From UBA6544 sp038131165 (GTDB lineage Bacteria; Pseudomonadota; Alphaproteobacteria; UBA8366): a stretch of 64,000 nt of DNA. The notes below the pieces were generated by a model. That model saw only the letters and a list, made by a program, of their open reading frames with translations, was not told the origin of the DNA and made no database searches. The stretch lies in assembly GCA_038131165.1 (NCBI GenBank), contig JAYPOZ010000001.1:1-64000 (forward strand), read 5' to 3'. Every line of letters starts with the position of its first letter. Position 1 is the stretch's first letter. Made by a program: the position numbers and the translations under genes. Positions 44,161 through 53,381 of the stretch are shown here, in pieces.

Positions 44161-44420
44161 GGCCGTCACCCCCTTCCTGTCCTTCCCCCATCGAAGGGGG
44201 AAGGAACGACGACATTCGGATCGGGGTCATTCCCTCCCCCCTTGTGGGGGAGGGTTGGGGTGGGAGGTCTCCCCCCTGGACGGCACGTCGCCTTGGACGG
44301 TGGCGCGGTGCCTGTGCCGCGCGTATTGCTTGTCGTAGCCGCTCGCCCTTCGACAGGCTCGGGACGACGCCTGGGGAGAATGCATTCCTTCGACCGTCGC
44401 GCCGGGCAAACCCGGGGCCG
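44161..44420. repeat. Dispersed repeats, including copy 2 (right of ccdAB)
   Basis: Holds a hairpin CCTTCCCCC/GGGGGAAGG (44181-44204) just after ccdB, which may help terminate it although no T-run follows; a CCCTCCCCCCTTGTGGGGG palindrome (44231-44253); and the second copy of the 28-nt core (44368-44395) in the same orientation as copy 1. No gene is seen between 44142 and 44426. Confidence 0.78.
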
Positions 44421-44426
44421 GCGGGA

Positions 44427-45308
44427 TCAGCGGGTCATGCCCCATTTCTGGATGGTCTTGATCTCGACGCTGCGGAAGATCACGTTCTCCACCAGCAAGC
44501 CGATGACGATCACCATGAAGAGGGCAGCGAAAACGAATTCGGTCTCCAGATTGTCGCCCTTCTCGAAGATCATCCAGCCGAGCCCGCCGTTGCCCGCCGC
44601 CGCGCCGAACACCAGTTCGGCGCCGATCAGGGTGCGCCAGGCGAAGGCCCAGCCGATCTTGAGCCCGGTCAGGATCGAGGAGAACGCCGCCGGCACCAAA
44701 ATCTTGAGGATATAGGGGATGCCTCTCAGCCCGTAATTGCGGCCGACCATGCGCAGGGTCTCGCTGACGCTCATGAAACCGACATGGGTGCTGAGCGAGA
44801 CCGCCCACAGTACCGAGTGGATGGTGACGAAGATCAGCGCCGGAATTCCGAGGCCGAACCACAGCATCGCCAGCGGCAGCAGCGAGATCGCCGGCAGCGG
44901 CTGAAACATGGCCGTCATGGTGCTGAGAAAATCGCTGCCGATGCGGGTCGAGACCGCGAGGATCAGGAACAGCGCCGCAAACGCGAGACCGGCCGCGTAT
45001 CCCATCAGCAGGACATAGACGGTGATCCAGATTTTCTCGAACATCTCTCCCGAGAGAATGGTCTCGAAAAGCGTCTCCAGGCTGAAGAGGAAGGACGGGA
45101 AGAGCAGCGGCTCGACCTCGCTGTACCAGGTGTAGAACTGCCACAGGAACACCAATCCCAGCAGGATGGAGAACTTGCGCACGGCGTTGATGTTCGAGAA
45201 TTTCTCCCAAGCGGAGAGTCTGCGCTCCACGTCCACGTTCGAGGCGTCGCCGAGCGTGGCGACCTCGAATTCGGGCCGGATATAAATATCGACTGTCTTG
45301 TCGCTCAT
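44427..45308 (-). CDS. ABC transporter permease, NitT/TauT type (second permease)
   Basis: 293 residues. A polar N-terminus (~1-40) precedes six or so membrane helices; the BPD_transp_1 coupling loop is SETLRMVGRNYGLRGIPYIL. It is a paralogue of the permease at 45325-46248, matching through most of its length (LLPLAMLWFGLG; GWAFAWRTLIGAELVFG), so the transporter probably has a heterodimeric membrane part. Last gene of the operon; 16 nt after the other permease. Confidence 0.9.
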   Translation of the reverse strand: MSDKTVDIYIRPEFEVATLGDASNVDVERRLSAWEKFSNINAVRKFSILLGLVFLWQFYTWYSEVEPLLFPSFLFSLETLFETILSGEMFEKIWITVYVLLMGYAAGLAFAALFLILAVSTRIGSDFLSTMTAMFQPLPAISLLPLAMLWFGLGIPALIFVTIHSVLWAVSLSTHVGFMSVSETLRMVGRNYGLRGIPYILKILVPAAFSSILTGLKIGWAFAWRTLIGAELVFGAAAGNGGLGWMIFEKGDNLETEFVFAALFMVIVIGLLVENVIFRSVEIKTIQKWGMTR

Positions 45309-45324
45309 AGCGTCGCCGTTTCCA

Positions 45325-46248
45325 TCAAGCGTTCTGCATGCCCCATTTGCGGATCGTCCGGTCCTCGATATTCCGGAAAATACCGTTCTCGATCAGAATG
45401 CCCACGATGATCACCGTGAACAGGCCGGCGAACACGTAAGGCGTCTGATTTTCCATCTGATTGGCGAAGATGATCCAACCGAGCCCGCCGGCATTGGAGC
45501 CTTCCGCGCCGATATTGCCGGACGTGTCCTGGACCTGGCCGCCGAAGACGAGCTCGGCCGCGATCAGGGTCCGCCAGGCAAACGCCCAGCCGATCCGCAG
45601 CCCGGTCAGGATCGCCGGGAAGGCCGCCGGGATCAAAATCTTGTGGATATACGGCAGGCCGCTGAGACCGTAATTGCGCCCGACCATGCGCAGCGTCTCG
45701 CTCACCGCCTGAAACCCCGCATGGGTGTTAAGCGCCACCGGCCAGATGATCGAATGCAGCAGAGTGAAAATAATCGCATTCTCGCCGAGGCCGAACCAGA
45801 TCATCGCCAGCGGCAACAACGCGATCGCCGGCAGCGGGTTGAGCATCGCGGTCAGGGTCGTCAGCAGATCGCCGCCGAAGCGCGACCACACGCCGAGCAC
45901 GACCAGCACGGCCGCGATGCCGATGCCGATGCAATAGCCGACAAAAAGAAGGCTGATCGAGTTCCAGACGTTCTGCAGCAGCCCTTCGTCAACCAGGGCG
46001 GAGACGAGCGCGCTGGCCGTGGCGCTGAAGGTCGGGAACATCAGCTCGTTGACGCCGCCGAGCCGGGTGTACAGCTCCCACGAGACAACGAGCAGGATCA
46101 GGACAGAGAACTTGCGCACCGGGTCCATGTTGGAGACCCGCTCCCACACCGAGAGGCGGCGCTCGATATCGCCGACGACAGCGGTCTCGACCGCCGGGTT
46201 TTCGAATTCCGGACGGACGTAAAGGGCGACGGAGCGGTCGTCAGCCAT
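45325..46248 (-). CDS. ABC transporter permease, NitT/TauT type (first permease)
   Basis: 307 residues with an N-terminal cytosolic stretch and ~6 membrane helices. The coupling loop is SETLRMVGRNYGLSGLPYIH. It has an insertion GGQVQDTSGNIGAEGSNAGG absent from its paralogue. Its start overlaps the ATPase gene by 8 nt. Imports a nitrate-, sulfonate- or aromatic-acid-type solute delivered by the periplasmic protein encoded at 47101-48117. Confidence 0.9.
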   Translation of the reverse strand: MADDRSVALYVRPEFENPAVETAVVGDIERRLSVWERVSNMDPVRKFSVLILLVVSWELYTRLGGVNELMFPTFSATASALVSALVDEGLLQNVWNSISLLFVGYCIGIGIAAVLVVLGVWSRFGGDLLTTLTAMLNPLPAIALLPLAMIWFGLGENAIIFTLLHSIIWPVALNTHAGFQAVSETLRMVGRNYGLSGLPYIHKILIPAAFPAILTGLRIGWAFAWRTLIAAELVFGGQVQDTSGNIGAEGSNAGGLGWIIFANQMENQTPYVFAGLFTVIIVGILIENGIFRNIEDRTIRKWGMQNA

Positions 46249-47092
46249 GTCCGATCGCCTCGTCCTCGAGAACCCGGTCGGCGAAGATCATGTTGTGAAT
46301 CTTGGTCTGCAGCTCGGCGAAATCCTCCTGCCCGATGGTCGCGAGCGACTGATCGTGCGCGTTCAGCTCCGCCTTCACCTGTCCCGGATGCGGAGACATG
46401 ATGAGCACGCGGCTGCCGACGATCACGGCCTCCTCGATCGAGTGGGTGACGAACAGGACGGTGAAGCGGGTCTCGTCCCACAGCTCCAGCAGTTCCTCCT
46501 GCATCTGGCGGCGGGTCAACGCATCGAGTGCGGCGAAGGGCTCGTCCATCAACAGGATATCGGGTTCCATCGCCATGCCCCGCGCGATGGCGACGCGCTG
46601 CTTCATGCCGCCCGAGAGCATGTGCGGGTAGGTATTCTCGAAGCGGTCGAGCTTCACTTTCTGGATGTATTCCATGGCGATATCGTTCGCCTCGGCGGCG
46701 GAATTCGTCTTGCCGCCGTTGATCAGCGCGAAGGTGATGTTCTCCTTCACCGTCTTCCACGGCAGCAGTTGGTCGAATTCCTGGAACACCATCACCCGGT
46801 CGGGTCCCGGGTCCCGGATCACGTTGCCCTTGAGCCGCATCTCGCCCTCGACGGGATGCAGGTATCCGGCAACGGATTTCAGCAGGGTCGACTTGCCGCA
46901 ACCGGACGGGCCGAGAATCACGAAACGGTCCGCCGGAAAGACCTGGAAGCTGACCCGGTATGTCGCCGTGATCAAATGTTCCTTGGTCTTGTACTGTATG
47001 GTCACGCCGTCGACATCGAGGATCGGGTCGACCGGCGGCGCAGCGGCGGGCTGAACGCCCCCCGCCCCGCTCGTCGAAAGATCGGAAGCCAT
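46241..47092 (-). CDS. ABC transporter ATP-binding protein, NitT/TauT type
   Basis: 283 residues from MASDLSTSGAGGVQPAAAPP; longer upstream frame rejected because it would overlap the binding-protein gene. Walker A GPSGCGKST, signature LSGGMKQRVAIARGMA, Walker B ILLMDEPFAALD and the His switch VTHSIEEAV are complete. An Ala/Pro-rich N-terminal extension is unusual. Powers the two permeases downstream. Confidence 0.93.
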   Translation of the reverse strand: MASDLSTSGAGGVQPAAAPPVDPILDVDGVTIQYKTKEHLITATYRVSFQVFPADRFVILGPSGCGKSTLLKSVAGYLHPVEGEMRLKGNVIRDPGPDRVMVFQEFDQLLPWKTVKENITFALINGGKTNSAAEANDIAMEYIQKVKLDRFENTYPHMLSGGMKQRVAIARGMAMEPDILLMDEPFAALDALTRRQMQEELLELWDETRFTVLFVTHSIEEAVIVGSRVLIMSPHPGQVKAELNAHDQSLATIGQEDFAELQTKIHNMIFADRVLEDEAIGHG

Positions 47093-47100
47093 TTTAGCGC

Positions 47101-48117
47101 TTAGCTTCCGTCGTATTTGTGGTTGTTCGGCATGTAGTATTCTTTCCAGTCTTTCGGCTGCGGAATATCGCCGATACCGGCAAGGAAGTTGCCGTATTTC
47201 ATCGTGTGCTTCGGAATTTCCGAGAACTCGATCTCGTTCTTGTCCTTGAGCAGCGCGACGACGTCCTTCGGATCCATCTTCGACTTGGTGTACTTGATGA
47301 ACGTCTCCGCCGCGGCTTCCGGATTGGCCTTGATCCAAGCGAAGGCCTCGACATAGGCGCCGACGACGGCGTCGTAAGTCTTCGGATTTTCCGTCGCGAA
47401 CTTCTCCGCCACGCTCATCGACAGGACCGAGTGTTGGCCGCCCATGATGTCGTAGGAGGAGATGACGGTACGGATCTTGCCGCTCTGCAGTTCCTGATAG
47501 GAATAGGGCAGCGTGGCGAAATGGCTCTTCACCGTCTGGCCGCCGGACAGCAGCGCCGCCAAGGCGATCGGATGCTTCATCGAGACGACGAGGTGATCGA
47601 GTTTGTTCGGGTCGTTCCATTTATTCGCCGTGAACATCTGCAACGTCACCGCCTGGATCGACACCTTCGCCGCCGGCGTGGCGATCTTATGATCCTGGAC
47701 CGTCAAATAGTCCTCGACCGTCTTCACGTTCGGATCGTTGGTGTTCAGCTTCAGCGGCATATCGGCCATCGTGATGGCGCCCTTGAAGCGGCCATTCGAC
47801 TTGCCCCAGAGCTTCAGCATCGGACCGACGCCGTGCGCGCCAAAGTCGATCGTGCCGGCAAGCAGCGCCTTGTTGATGTTGGCGCCGCCGCTGATCTTGA
47901 AGAGCTTGATGTTCGGCGCCTTCATGCCCATCGCCTTGGCGTGCTTCTGAATGAGCCCCTGCTCCATCACGACGTGAAGCGGCACGTATAGCAGGCCGAA
48001 TTGCTGCGCCATTTTTACGGTATCGGTCTCGGCACTTGCGGTGCCGACCGAGCCGAGCGCCATGAGTGCCCCGGCAGCCGCGCCGGCAATCAATTTCTTA
48101 TCAAAGGAACGAGTCAT
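47101..48117 (-). CDS. ABC transporter substrate-binding protein, NitT/TauT (SsuA/NMT1-like)
   Basis: 338 residues. Signal peptide MTRSFDKKLIAGAAAGALMA to SVGTASA, then an NMT1/SsuA-like fold (KMAQQFGLLYVPLHVVMEQG; FKISGGANINKALLAGTIDF). GGGAGGATTTA lies right before the ATG, the strongest ribosome-binding site of the operon, fitting high expression of a periplasmic receptor. First gene of the operon. Ligand unknown; taurine, sulfonates, nitrate or phthalate-like acids are family options. Confidence 0.9.
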   Translation of the reverse strand: MTRSFDKKLIAGAAAGALMALGSVGTASAETDTVKMAQQFGLLYVPLHVVMEQGLIQKHAKAMGMKAPNIKLFKISGGANINKALLAGTIDFGAHGVGPMLKLWGKSNGRFKGAITMADMPLKLNTNDPNVKTVEDYLTVQDHKIATPAAKVSIQAVTLQMFTANKWNDPNKLDHLVVSMKHPIALAALLSGGQTVKSHFATLPYSYQELQSGKIRTVISSYDIMGGQHSVLSMSVAEKFATENPKTYDAVVGAYVEAFAWIKANPEAAAETFIKYTKSKMDPKDVVALLKDKNEIEFSEIPKHTMKYGNFLAGIGDIPQPKDWKEYYMPNNHKYDGS

Positions 48118-48299
48118 TAAATCCTCCCTGTTTGCAGGTATGGTAGAATGCGGCAAGCGCACCCCCCGGCTCATGGGCGGTTTCGATAGCGAAGACATAA
48201 CCTGACAGTCGTCGCCAAAGACTACGAATACCGCACCGCCTCTTCTCGTGGTAACTCTGTAGCATTTCAGCCGCCCCCAGACAACGCTGCAGAGCTCCC

Positions 48300-48947
48300 C
48301 TAACCACCGGCGTCGGACTCGAAGTCGCCGTCGATTCCGTCCTGCATGTTCAGGTATTCGGCGCGAAAGGTGGCGAGGATTTCCTCATACGGGACGTCCG
48401 CATAAGGCCCGCGGTCGCGGATGTACTCCATGTGCTTGTTGCCGGCCTTGTCGAACGCATGGAACAGGGAGTCCGTCTCGCCGTCGAAATCGAGGGGCTT
48501 GAGCCCGAACTTGTCGCACAGCGACTTGTTGAAGGACGGCGTGCACTTCACCCAGCGCCCCTCCAGATGCAGCTCGCAATAGGAATGCCAGAAGAAGACG
48601 TCCGTCCCCATCGCCTCGGTCAGTCTCGGCGTCGCCATGTGGTTGCGCACGTCGGCATAGCCGGGCCGCGCCGGGATGCCTTCCGCCCGCGCCGAGGCCG
48701 CCAGCAGCGCCGCCTTCGAGACGCACCAGCCGCGCCCCATCTCCAGCGCCCCCTTGCCCGAATAGGTGTGGATATCGCCGAGCGGCAGATAGGCGTCGTA
48801 GCGGATGCCGTCGCGCACCGCATGGAACAGCCTGAGAGCTTTTTGCTTCGGGTCGGTCTCGCCGCCGACGGCGGCGCGCGCAAAGGCAATGACCGCGGGG
48901 TCGCCGCTTTCGATCAGCCGACCGGGTTCGAGGTAGGTCTCGTCCAT
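48300..48947 (-). CDS. Transglutaminase-like cysteine protease family protein
   Basis: 215 residues. GRGWCVSKAALLAASARAEG carries the catalytic Cys, FFWHSYCELHLEGRWVKCTP the His, and the following Asp region is present (SFNKSLCDKFGL). No signal peptide, so likely cytoplasmic. Peptidase or amide-modifying activity of unknown target. The 182 nt between it and the ABC operon holds only the promoter of the latter. Confidence 0.82.
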   Translation of the reverse strand: MDETYLEPGRLIESGDPAVIAFARAAVGGETDPKQKALRLFHAVRDGIRYDAYLPLGDIHTYSGKGALEMGRGWCVSKAALLAASARAEGIPARPGYADVRNHMATPRLTEAMGTDVFFWHSYCELHLEGRWVKCTPSFNKSLCDKFGLKPLDFDGETDSLFHAFDKAGNKHMEYIRDRGPYADVPYEEILATFRAEYLNMQDGIDGDFESDAGG

Positions 48948-48989
48948 GATCTAATGACATGCCTCCCGACAGCCGCCGCGCAAGTCCGC

Positions 48990-49298
48990 CTAGCGTTTTT
49001 CCGGCGGGATATCCCGCACCTCGGCGACGAAGGCGGCGACGGCGTCCCGGTCGTGTTTCAGGTGGACGCGTTTCTCCGACGCCGGCTGATGCGCCAGGCC
49101 GACGCCCTTGCGCCGCGCCGTCGCCGGGCGCACCGGCCGCCACTCGAAACCGCAGCCGCAATTGGGGCAGACGTTGTGCAGATGGGTCTCGACGCATGCC
49201 GCGCAGAAGATGCACTCGTAGGTGCAGATCATCGCCTCCGTCGCGGCCGGCGGCAGGTCCTTGTCGCAGTATTCGCAATTCGGGCGGAGGTCGAGCAT
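48990..49298 (-). CDS. DUF1272 zinc-ribbon-like protein
   Basis: 102 residues. MLDLRPNCEYCDKDLPPAAT and CTYECIFCAACVETHLHNVC carry eight or more cysteines in CxxC pairs, the DUF1272 pattern, probably binding two zinc ions. The C-terminal ~45 residues are charged and not conserved. Function unknown; 42 nt upstream of the transglutaminase-like gene on the same strand, possibly one transcript. Confidence 0.85.
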   Translation of the reverse strand: MLDLRPNCEYCDKDLPPAATEAMICTYECIFCAACVETHLHNVCPNCGCGFEWRPVRPATARRKGVGLAHQPASEKRVHLKHDRDAVAAFVAEVRDIPPEKR

Positions 49299-49485
49299 TC
49301 GGGCGTTTCCTGTCGGTTCGAGGGGGCGGGCGGTTCGAGAGGGCGGGCGATCCTAATCCGGTATCCGGCCCAGCAAAAGAACCGCATCGGCGTTCTCCGG
49401 CGGGACCATTCCGCTCTGCGTTGCTGCCGGGCGCGCGCGGTCCAGATTCCTCCCTAAGCTTGGAATAATGGAAGGATCGGGGCCT

Positions 49486-50508
49486 ATGGCGATGGAATTC
49501 GGATTTTTCATGCGGGGGCAGTATCCCGCCGAGACGGACATGGAAGCCGCCTTCGCGGATGCCTGCGAGCAGGCCCGGGTCGCGGACTCGCTCGGATATA
49601 CCTACATCCTGAAGGGCCAGCACTATTCGACGTCGCCGATGCAGGCGCTGCAGCTGGTGCCTTTTCTCTCGCGCATCATGGTCGAGGCGCCGAACGCGAA
49701 ATTGGTGACCGGCATCGTGCTGCTGCCGCTGCACAAGCCGCTCGACATCGCGGAGCAGCTGGCGTCGGTCGATGTCATGTCGGGCGGGCGGCTCGTCTTC
49801 GGGTCGGGCATCGGCTATCGCGACGTGGAGTTCAAGGCCTTCGGCACGGAGGCGAAGGACCGCGGCAAGCGCTTCGAGGAATGCCTGGAGGCGATCCAGC
49901 GCCTCTGGAGCGAGGATTTCGTCACCATGAAGGGCTCCCACTTCGAGCTGGACGAGGCCTCCTGCTCCGTGAAGCCCGTGCAGAAGCCGATGCCGCCGTT
50001 CTGGATCGGCGCCAATGTGGACGCCGCCGTGCGCCGCGCCGCCCGGATGGCCGATGCCTGGTTCATCAACCCCCACCAACGCATGGATACGATCGCGCGC
50101 CAGCTCGGCGTCTACCGCCAGGCGCTCGAGGCGGAAGGCAAGCCGGAGCCGGCCGTGCTGCCGCTGATGCGGGAATGCTTCGTCGCCGAGACCACGGAAA
50201 AGGCGGTGGCCCTCGCGCGCCCCTATCTCGAGGCGAAATACAAAGCCTATCACGAGTGGGGTCAGGACAAATCGATGCCCAAGGGGGACGACGATCTCTC
50301 GCTGCCGTTCGAGGAGCTGGCGGACGGCCGGTTCCTCTTGGGCTCGCCCGATAACGTCGCCGAACAGATCATCGACTACAACCGGCGCCTCGGCGTCAAT
50401 CTCATCATTCTGGGAATCCAGTGGGTCGGCATGCCCCACCAGCAAGTCCTCGATTCGCTGCGCCTGTTCGCCGCCGAGGTGATGCCGAAAGTGCGCGCGG
50501 CGACCTGA
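49486..50508 (+). CDS. LLM class flavin-dependent oxidoreductase
   Basis: 340 residues from MAMEFGFFMRGQYPAETDME; an ATG at 49468 is an alternative. Luciferase-like segments: MVEAPNAKLVTGIVLLPLHK, DVMSGGRLVFGSGIGYRDVE and KPMPPFWIGANVDAAVRRAA. FMN or F420-dependent; substrate unknown. First gene of a plus-strand series with GST, enoyl-CoA hydratase and beta-lactamase-like genes, so a catabolic pathway is likely. Confidence 0.88.
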   Translation: MAMEFGFFMRGQYPAETDMEAAFADACEQARVADSLGYTYILKGQHYSTSPMQALQLVPFLSRIMVEAPNAKLVTGIVLLPLHKPLDIAEQLASVDVMSGGRLVFGSGIGYRDVEFKAFGTEAKDRGKRFEECLEAIQRLWSEDFVTMKGSHFELDEASCSVKPVQKPMPPFWIGANVDAAVRRAARMADAWFINPHQRMDTIARQLGVYRQALEAEGKPEPAVLPLMRECFVAETTEKAVALARPYLEAKYKAYHEWGQDKSMPKGDDDLSLPFEELADGRFLLGSPDNVAEQIIDYNRRLGVNLIILGIQWVGMPHQQVLDSLRLFAAEVMPKVRAAT

Positions 50509-50525
50509 CCCGGAGGCGACGCCAG

Positions 50526-51191
50526 ATGAAGCTTTATGGCCGCTACAATTCGCCCTATGTGCGCCGGGTCGCCGTGACCATGCGGCTCTACGGGATGGAT
50601 TACGACCATGAGAGCGTCATTCCCTTCGACGCGGCCAAGGCGTCGCTCCGGCGCCTCAACCCGATCGCCCGGGTGCCCGCATTGGTCCTCGACGACGGCG
50701 AGGTTCTGATCGACAGCGCCGCCATCATCGATCATTTGGACGAACGGGCGGGACCGGGGCGCCGATTGACCCCGCCGGACGGCCCGCTCCGGCGTAAAGT
50801 GCTCAAATTCGTCGCGCTGGAGCTCGGCATCATGGACAAATTCGTCGCCGTTCTCTACGAGCGCCAGTTTCGGCCGAAGGAGAAATGGCACCGCCCCTGG
50901 ATCGATGCCTGCGAGACTCAGATTCGGGATGGATTTAATCATATCGATAACGGAATTAATGGCGGCTGGCTCGTTGGCGGCCAACTGTCTCAGGCCGACG
51001 TGTCGCTGGCCGTATTCTGGGATTTCGCAACCCGCCTGCGGCCGAAATTCTTTGCGGGCTTTAATTGTAACGAAATCGATATATTAACTGAAAATCTGCG
51101 CGGAACCCCTGCTTTTAAGGAAACGCTGCCGGTCGAGGGCGCGCTTGCGGCGACCCTGCCCGACGTACCAGAAATGGAGGCTGCCGAATGA
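50526..51191 (+). CDS. Glutathione S-transferase family protein
   Basis: 221 residues from MKLYGRYNSPYVRRVAVTMR, with GGAGG 10 nt upstream. N-terminal thioredoxin fold has NPIARVPALVLDDGEVLIDS (cis-Pro and the Glu/Asp-Ser glutathione site); C-terminal all-helical domain has the GGQLSQADVSLAVFWD N-capping motif. Conjugates glutathione to an electrophile or acts in isomerisation. Stop overlaps the next start (ATGA). Confidence 0.9.
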   Translation: MKLYGRYNSPYVRRVAVTMRLYGMDYDHESVIPFDAAKASLRRLNPIARVPALVLDDGEVLIDSAAIIDHLDERAGPGRRLTPPDGPLRRKVLKFVALELGIMDKFVAVLYERQFRPKEKWHRPWIDACETQIRDGFNHIDNGINGGWLVGGQLSQADVSLAVFWDFATRLRPKFFAGFNCNEIDILTENLRGTPAFKETLPVEGALAATLPDVPEMEAAE

Positions 51192-51991
51192 CCGCCGACC
51201 CCGCCCTCGACGCTCTCGTACTGGTCGATTTCGACGATCGCGGCGGAGAGGGCCGCATCGCCCGCGTGACCTTCAACAACCCCGCGAAGCGCAATGCGCT
51301 CGGGGTCGAAGGCAAACAACGTTTCATTGACGTTATGACCGAGTTGCGCCATGACGAGAGCCTCCGCGCGCTGGTCATCACCGGGGTCGGCGACAAATCC
51401 TTCGTCGGCGGCAGCAACCTTGCCGACATGGCGCATTACACGCCCGCGCAAGGTCACGCGGCATCGAGCAAGACCCATTATGCCTGCGACGCCGTGCGTA
51501 CCTTCCCGGTTTCCGTGATCGCCCGGATTAACGGATATTGTTTTGGTTCCGGAATGGAAATCGCGGCCGCCGCCGACCTGCGCGTCGCCGCGGATCACGC
51601 CAAATTCGGCATGCCGGAGACCCGCTTCGGCATCCCGTCCGGCATGGAAGCGGCGCTGCTGCCGCGCCTGATCGGCTGGGGCAAGGCGGTGGAGCTGGTA
51701 CTGACCGGCGACCACATCGACGCGCAGGAAGCGCAGCGGATCGGCTTTCTGCAGAAATTGGTGCCTTACGACGGTCTCGACGCCGCGGTCGAAGGCTGGA
51801 TCGCGTCTCTGCTGGCGTGCGGACCCAATGCGGTCCGGGTTCAGAAGCGCTTGATCAACGATTGGGAGCGCATGGCGATCACCGACGCCGCCAAGGTCGG
51901 GATAGAGGCCATCGCCGGCTGTTACGCGACGGACGAGCCGAACCGCCTGATGACGGCTTTCCTTGAGGACAGAAAGAGACAGTCTTCGTAG
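51188..51991 (+). CDS. Enoyl-CoA hydratase/isomerase family protein
   Basis: 267 residues. Crotonase fold with the oxyanion-hole segment GDKSFVGGSNLADM and GYCFGSGMEIAAAADLRVAA; both catalytic glutamates are present (the one in GMEI and the one in GMPETRFGIP). Co-translated with the GST gene. Hydrates or isomerises an acyl-CoA intermediate. Confidence 0.9.
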   Translation: MTADPALDALVLVDFDDRGGEGRIARVTFNNPAKRNALGVEGKQRFIDVMTELRHDESLRALVITGVGDKSFVGGSNLADMAHYTPAQGHAASSKTHYACDAVRTFPVSVIARINGYCFGSGMEIAAAADLRVAADHAKFGMPETRFGIPSGMEAALLPRLIGWGKAVELVLTGDHIDAQEAQRIGFLQKLVPYDGLDAAVEGWIASLLACGPNAVRVQKRLINDWERMAITDAAKVGIEAIAGCYATDEPNRLMTAFLEDRKRQSS

Positions 51992-52031
51992 GGACGAATT
52001 TCCGCAACCGCTTTCGACAGGGATCGACGCA

Positions 52032-53222
52032 ATGGACGCACGGCACGTGGTATTCAAGGAGAGCGGCCTCGCCGATTTGGACGGTCTGCTGCGCACCTAT
52101 GTCGAGACGGGCAAATACGCCGGCATGTCCGGGCTTGTCTGGCAGGGCGGGCGCGAAGTGTATTTCGGCGCCCACGGCATGCAGGAGATCGCCACACGGC
52201 GGCCGATAGCCCGCGACACGGTTTTCCGCATCTACTCGATGACCAAACCCGTCGCCAGCGTCGCGCTGATGATGCTGTGGGAAGAAGACGCCTTCGACCT
52301 CGACGATCCGGTCGCCAAATATCTGCCGGAATTCGACGAGATGCGGGTGTGCACCGATGCATCCGGCGGGACCAAACGGGCCGAGAATGCAATGACGGTC
52401 CGGCATCTCCTGACGCACAGTTCCGGCCTGATCAATCCCCGCATGGAGCAGTCGGCGCTCGCCGACCTCTATGCCGAAAACGACCTCGCGGGCAGCAACA
52501 GCAAAGGGACGACCGCCGAGATCATGGCCCGCCTCGCCGCCCTGCCGCTGGCCTTCGAGCCCGGCACCCAGTGGCGTTACAGCATGGCAACCGACGTGGT
52601 GGGATATCTGGTCCAGGTGCTTTCCGGAGAGAGCCTAGATGCGTTCACGCGGGACCGCATCCTGCTGCCGCTCGGCATGACCGAGACCGGGTTCCACGTG
52701 CCGCCGGCGCTGGCGCCGCGCTTTGCCGGCAATTACGGGCCCGACGGCAGCGGCGGGCTCACCTGCATCGACGATCCGGCGACGAGCAAGTATCTGAAAG
52801 CGCCGGAGCATTTCTCCGGTGGGGGCGGCATGATCTCGACCGCCGACGATTATCTCCGCTTCGCCCGCATGGTCCTCGGCGGGGGCGAGCTCGACGGCGT
52901 GCGGATCCTCAAGCGCGAGACCGCCGAGCTGATGCGCCGCAACCATCTCCCCGGCGACATCGACCAGATGGGCGGCGGCGATTTCAACCGGGAACGCTGG
53001 AACGGTATCGGCTTCGGGCTCGGCTACTCCGTCATTCTCGACGCCGGAACGGTCGGCTACGGCCATAACGGGCTGCACGGTTGGACCGGCGCCGCGAGCA
53101 CGCTGTTCTTCGTCGACCCGGCGATCGACCTGGTCGCCATGCAGTTCGCGCAGTTCATGCCGTCCTATACCTACCCGCTGCGCGCCGAGTTCCGCCGCGC
53201 GGTCTACGCGGCGATCGGCTGA
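52032..53222 (+). CDS. Class C beta-lactamase-like serine hydrolase
   Basis: 396 residues from MDARHVVFKESGLADLDGLL. SxxK motif YSMTKP (Ser69, Lys72), the Tyr motif in QWRYSMATDVVG, and HNGLHGWTG in the KTG position. No signal peptide, so it is an esterase/amidase-type family member rather than a resistance enzyme. Follows the enoyl-CoA hydratase by 40 nt. Confidence 0.88.
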   Translation: MDARHVVFKESGLADLDGLLRTYVETGKYAGMSGLVWQGGREVYFGAHGMQEIATRRPIARDTVFRIYSMTKPVASVALMMLWEEDAFDLDDPVAKYLPEFDEMRVCTDASGGTKRAENAMTVRHLLTHSSGLINPRMEQSALADLYAENDLAGSNSKGTTAEIMARLAALPLAFEPGTQWRYSMATDVVGYLVQVLSGESLDAFTRDRILLPLGMTETGFHVPPALAPRFAGNYGPDGSGGLTCIDDPATSKYLKAPEHFSGGGGMISTADDYLRFARMVLGGGELDGVRILKRETAELMRRNHLPGDIDQMGGGDFNRERWNGIGFGLGYSVILDAGTVGYGHNGLHGWTGAASTLFFVDPAIDLVAMQFAQFMPSYTYPLRAEFRRAVYAAIG

Positions 53223-53235
53223 AAGTGTCGCGACG

Positions 53236-53345
53236 CGCCCTCACCCTCCCACCGCTTCGCGGCGGGCCCCTCCCTCTCCCGCGAACGGGAGAGGGAAGGA
53301 GGGCGCGGCCTTCGCTCTCTCTACCGCCGGCGGGAGAGGGCCGGA
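53236..53345. repeat. Dispersed palindromic repeat, CCCTCTCCC type
   Basis: CCTCACCCTCCCACCGC, CTTCGCGGCGGGCC, then CCCTCTCCCGCGAACGGGAG and a further CGGCGGGAGAGGGCC. Nested inverted repeats like those at 55637-55805 and 63339-63437; probably one mobile-repeat family. It lies between the beta-lactamase-like and SDR genes. Confidence 0.78.
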
Positions 53346-53381
53346 GGAAATTCAGGACGAGAAGATATAGGAGAAATCTTC

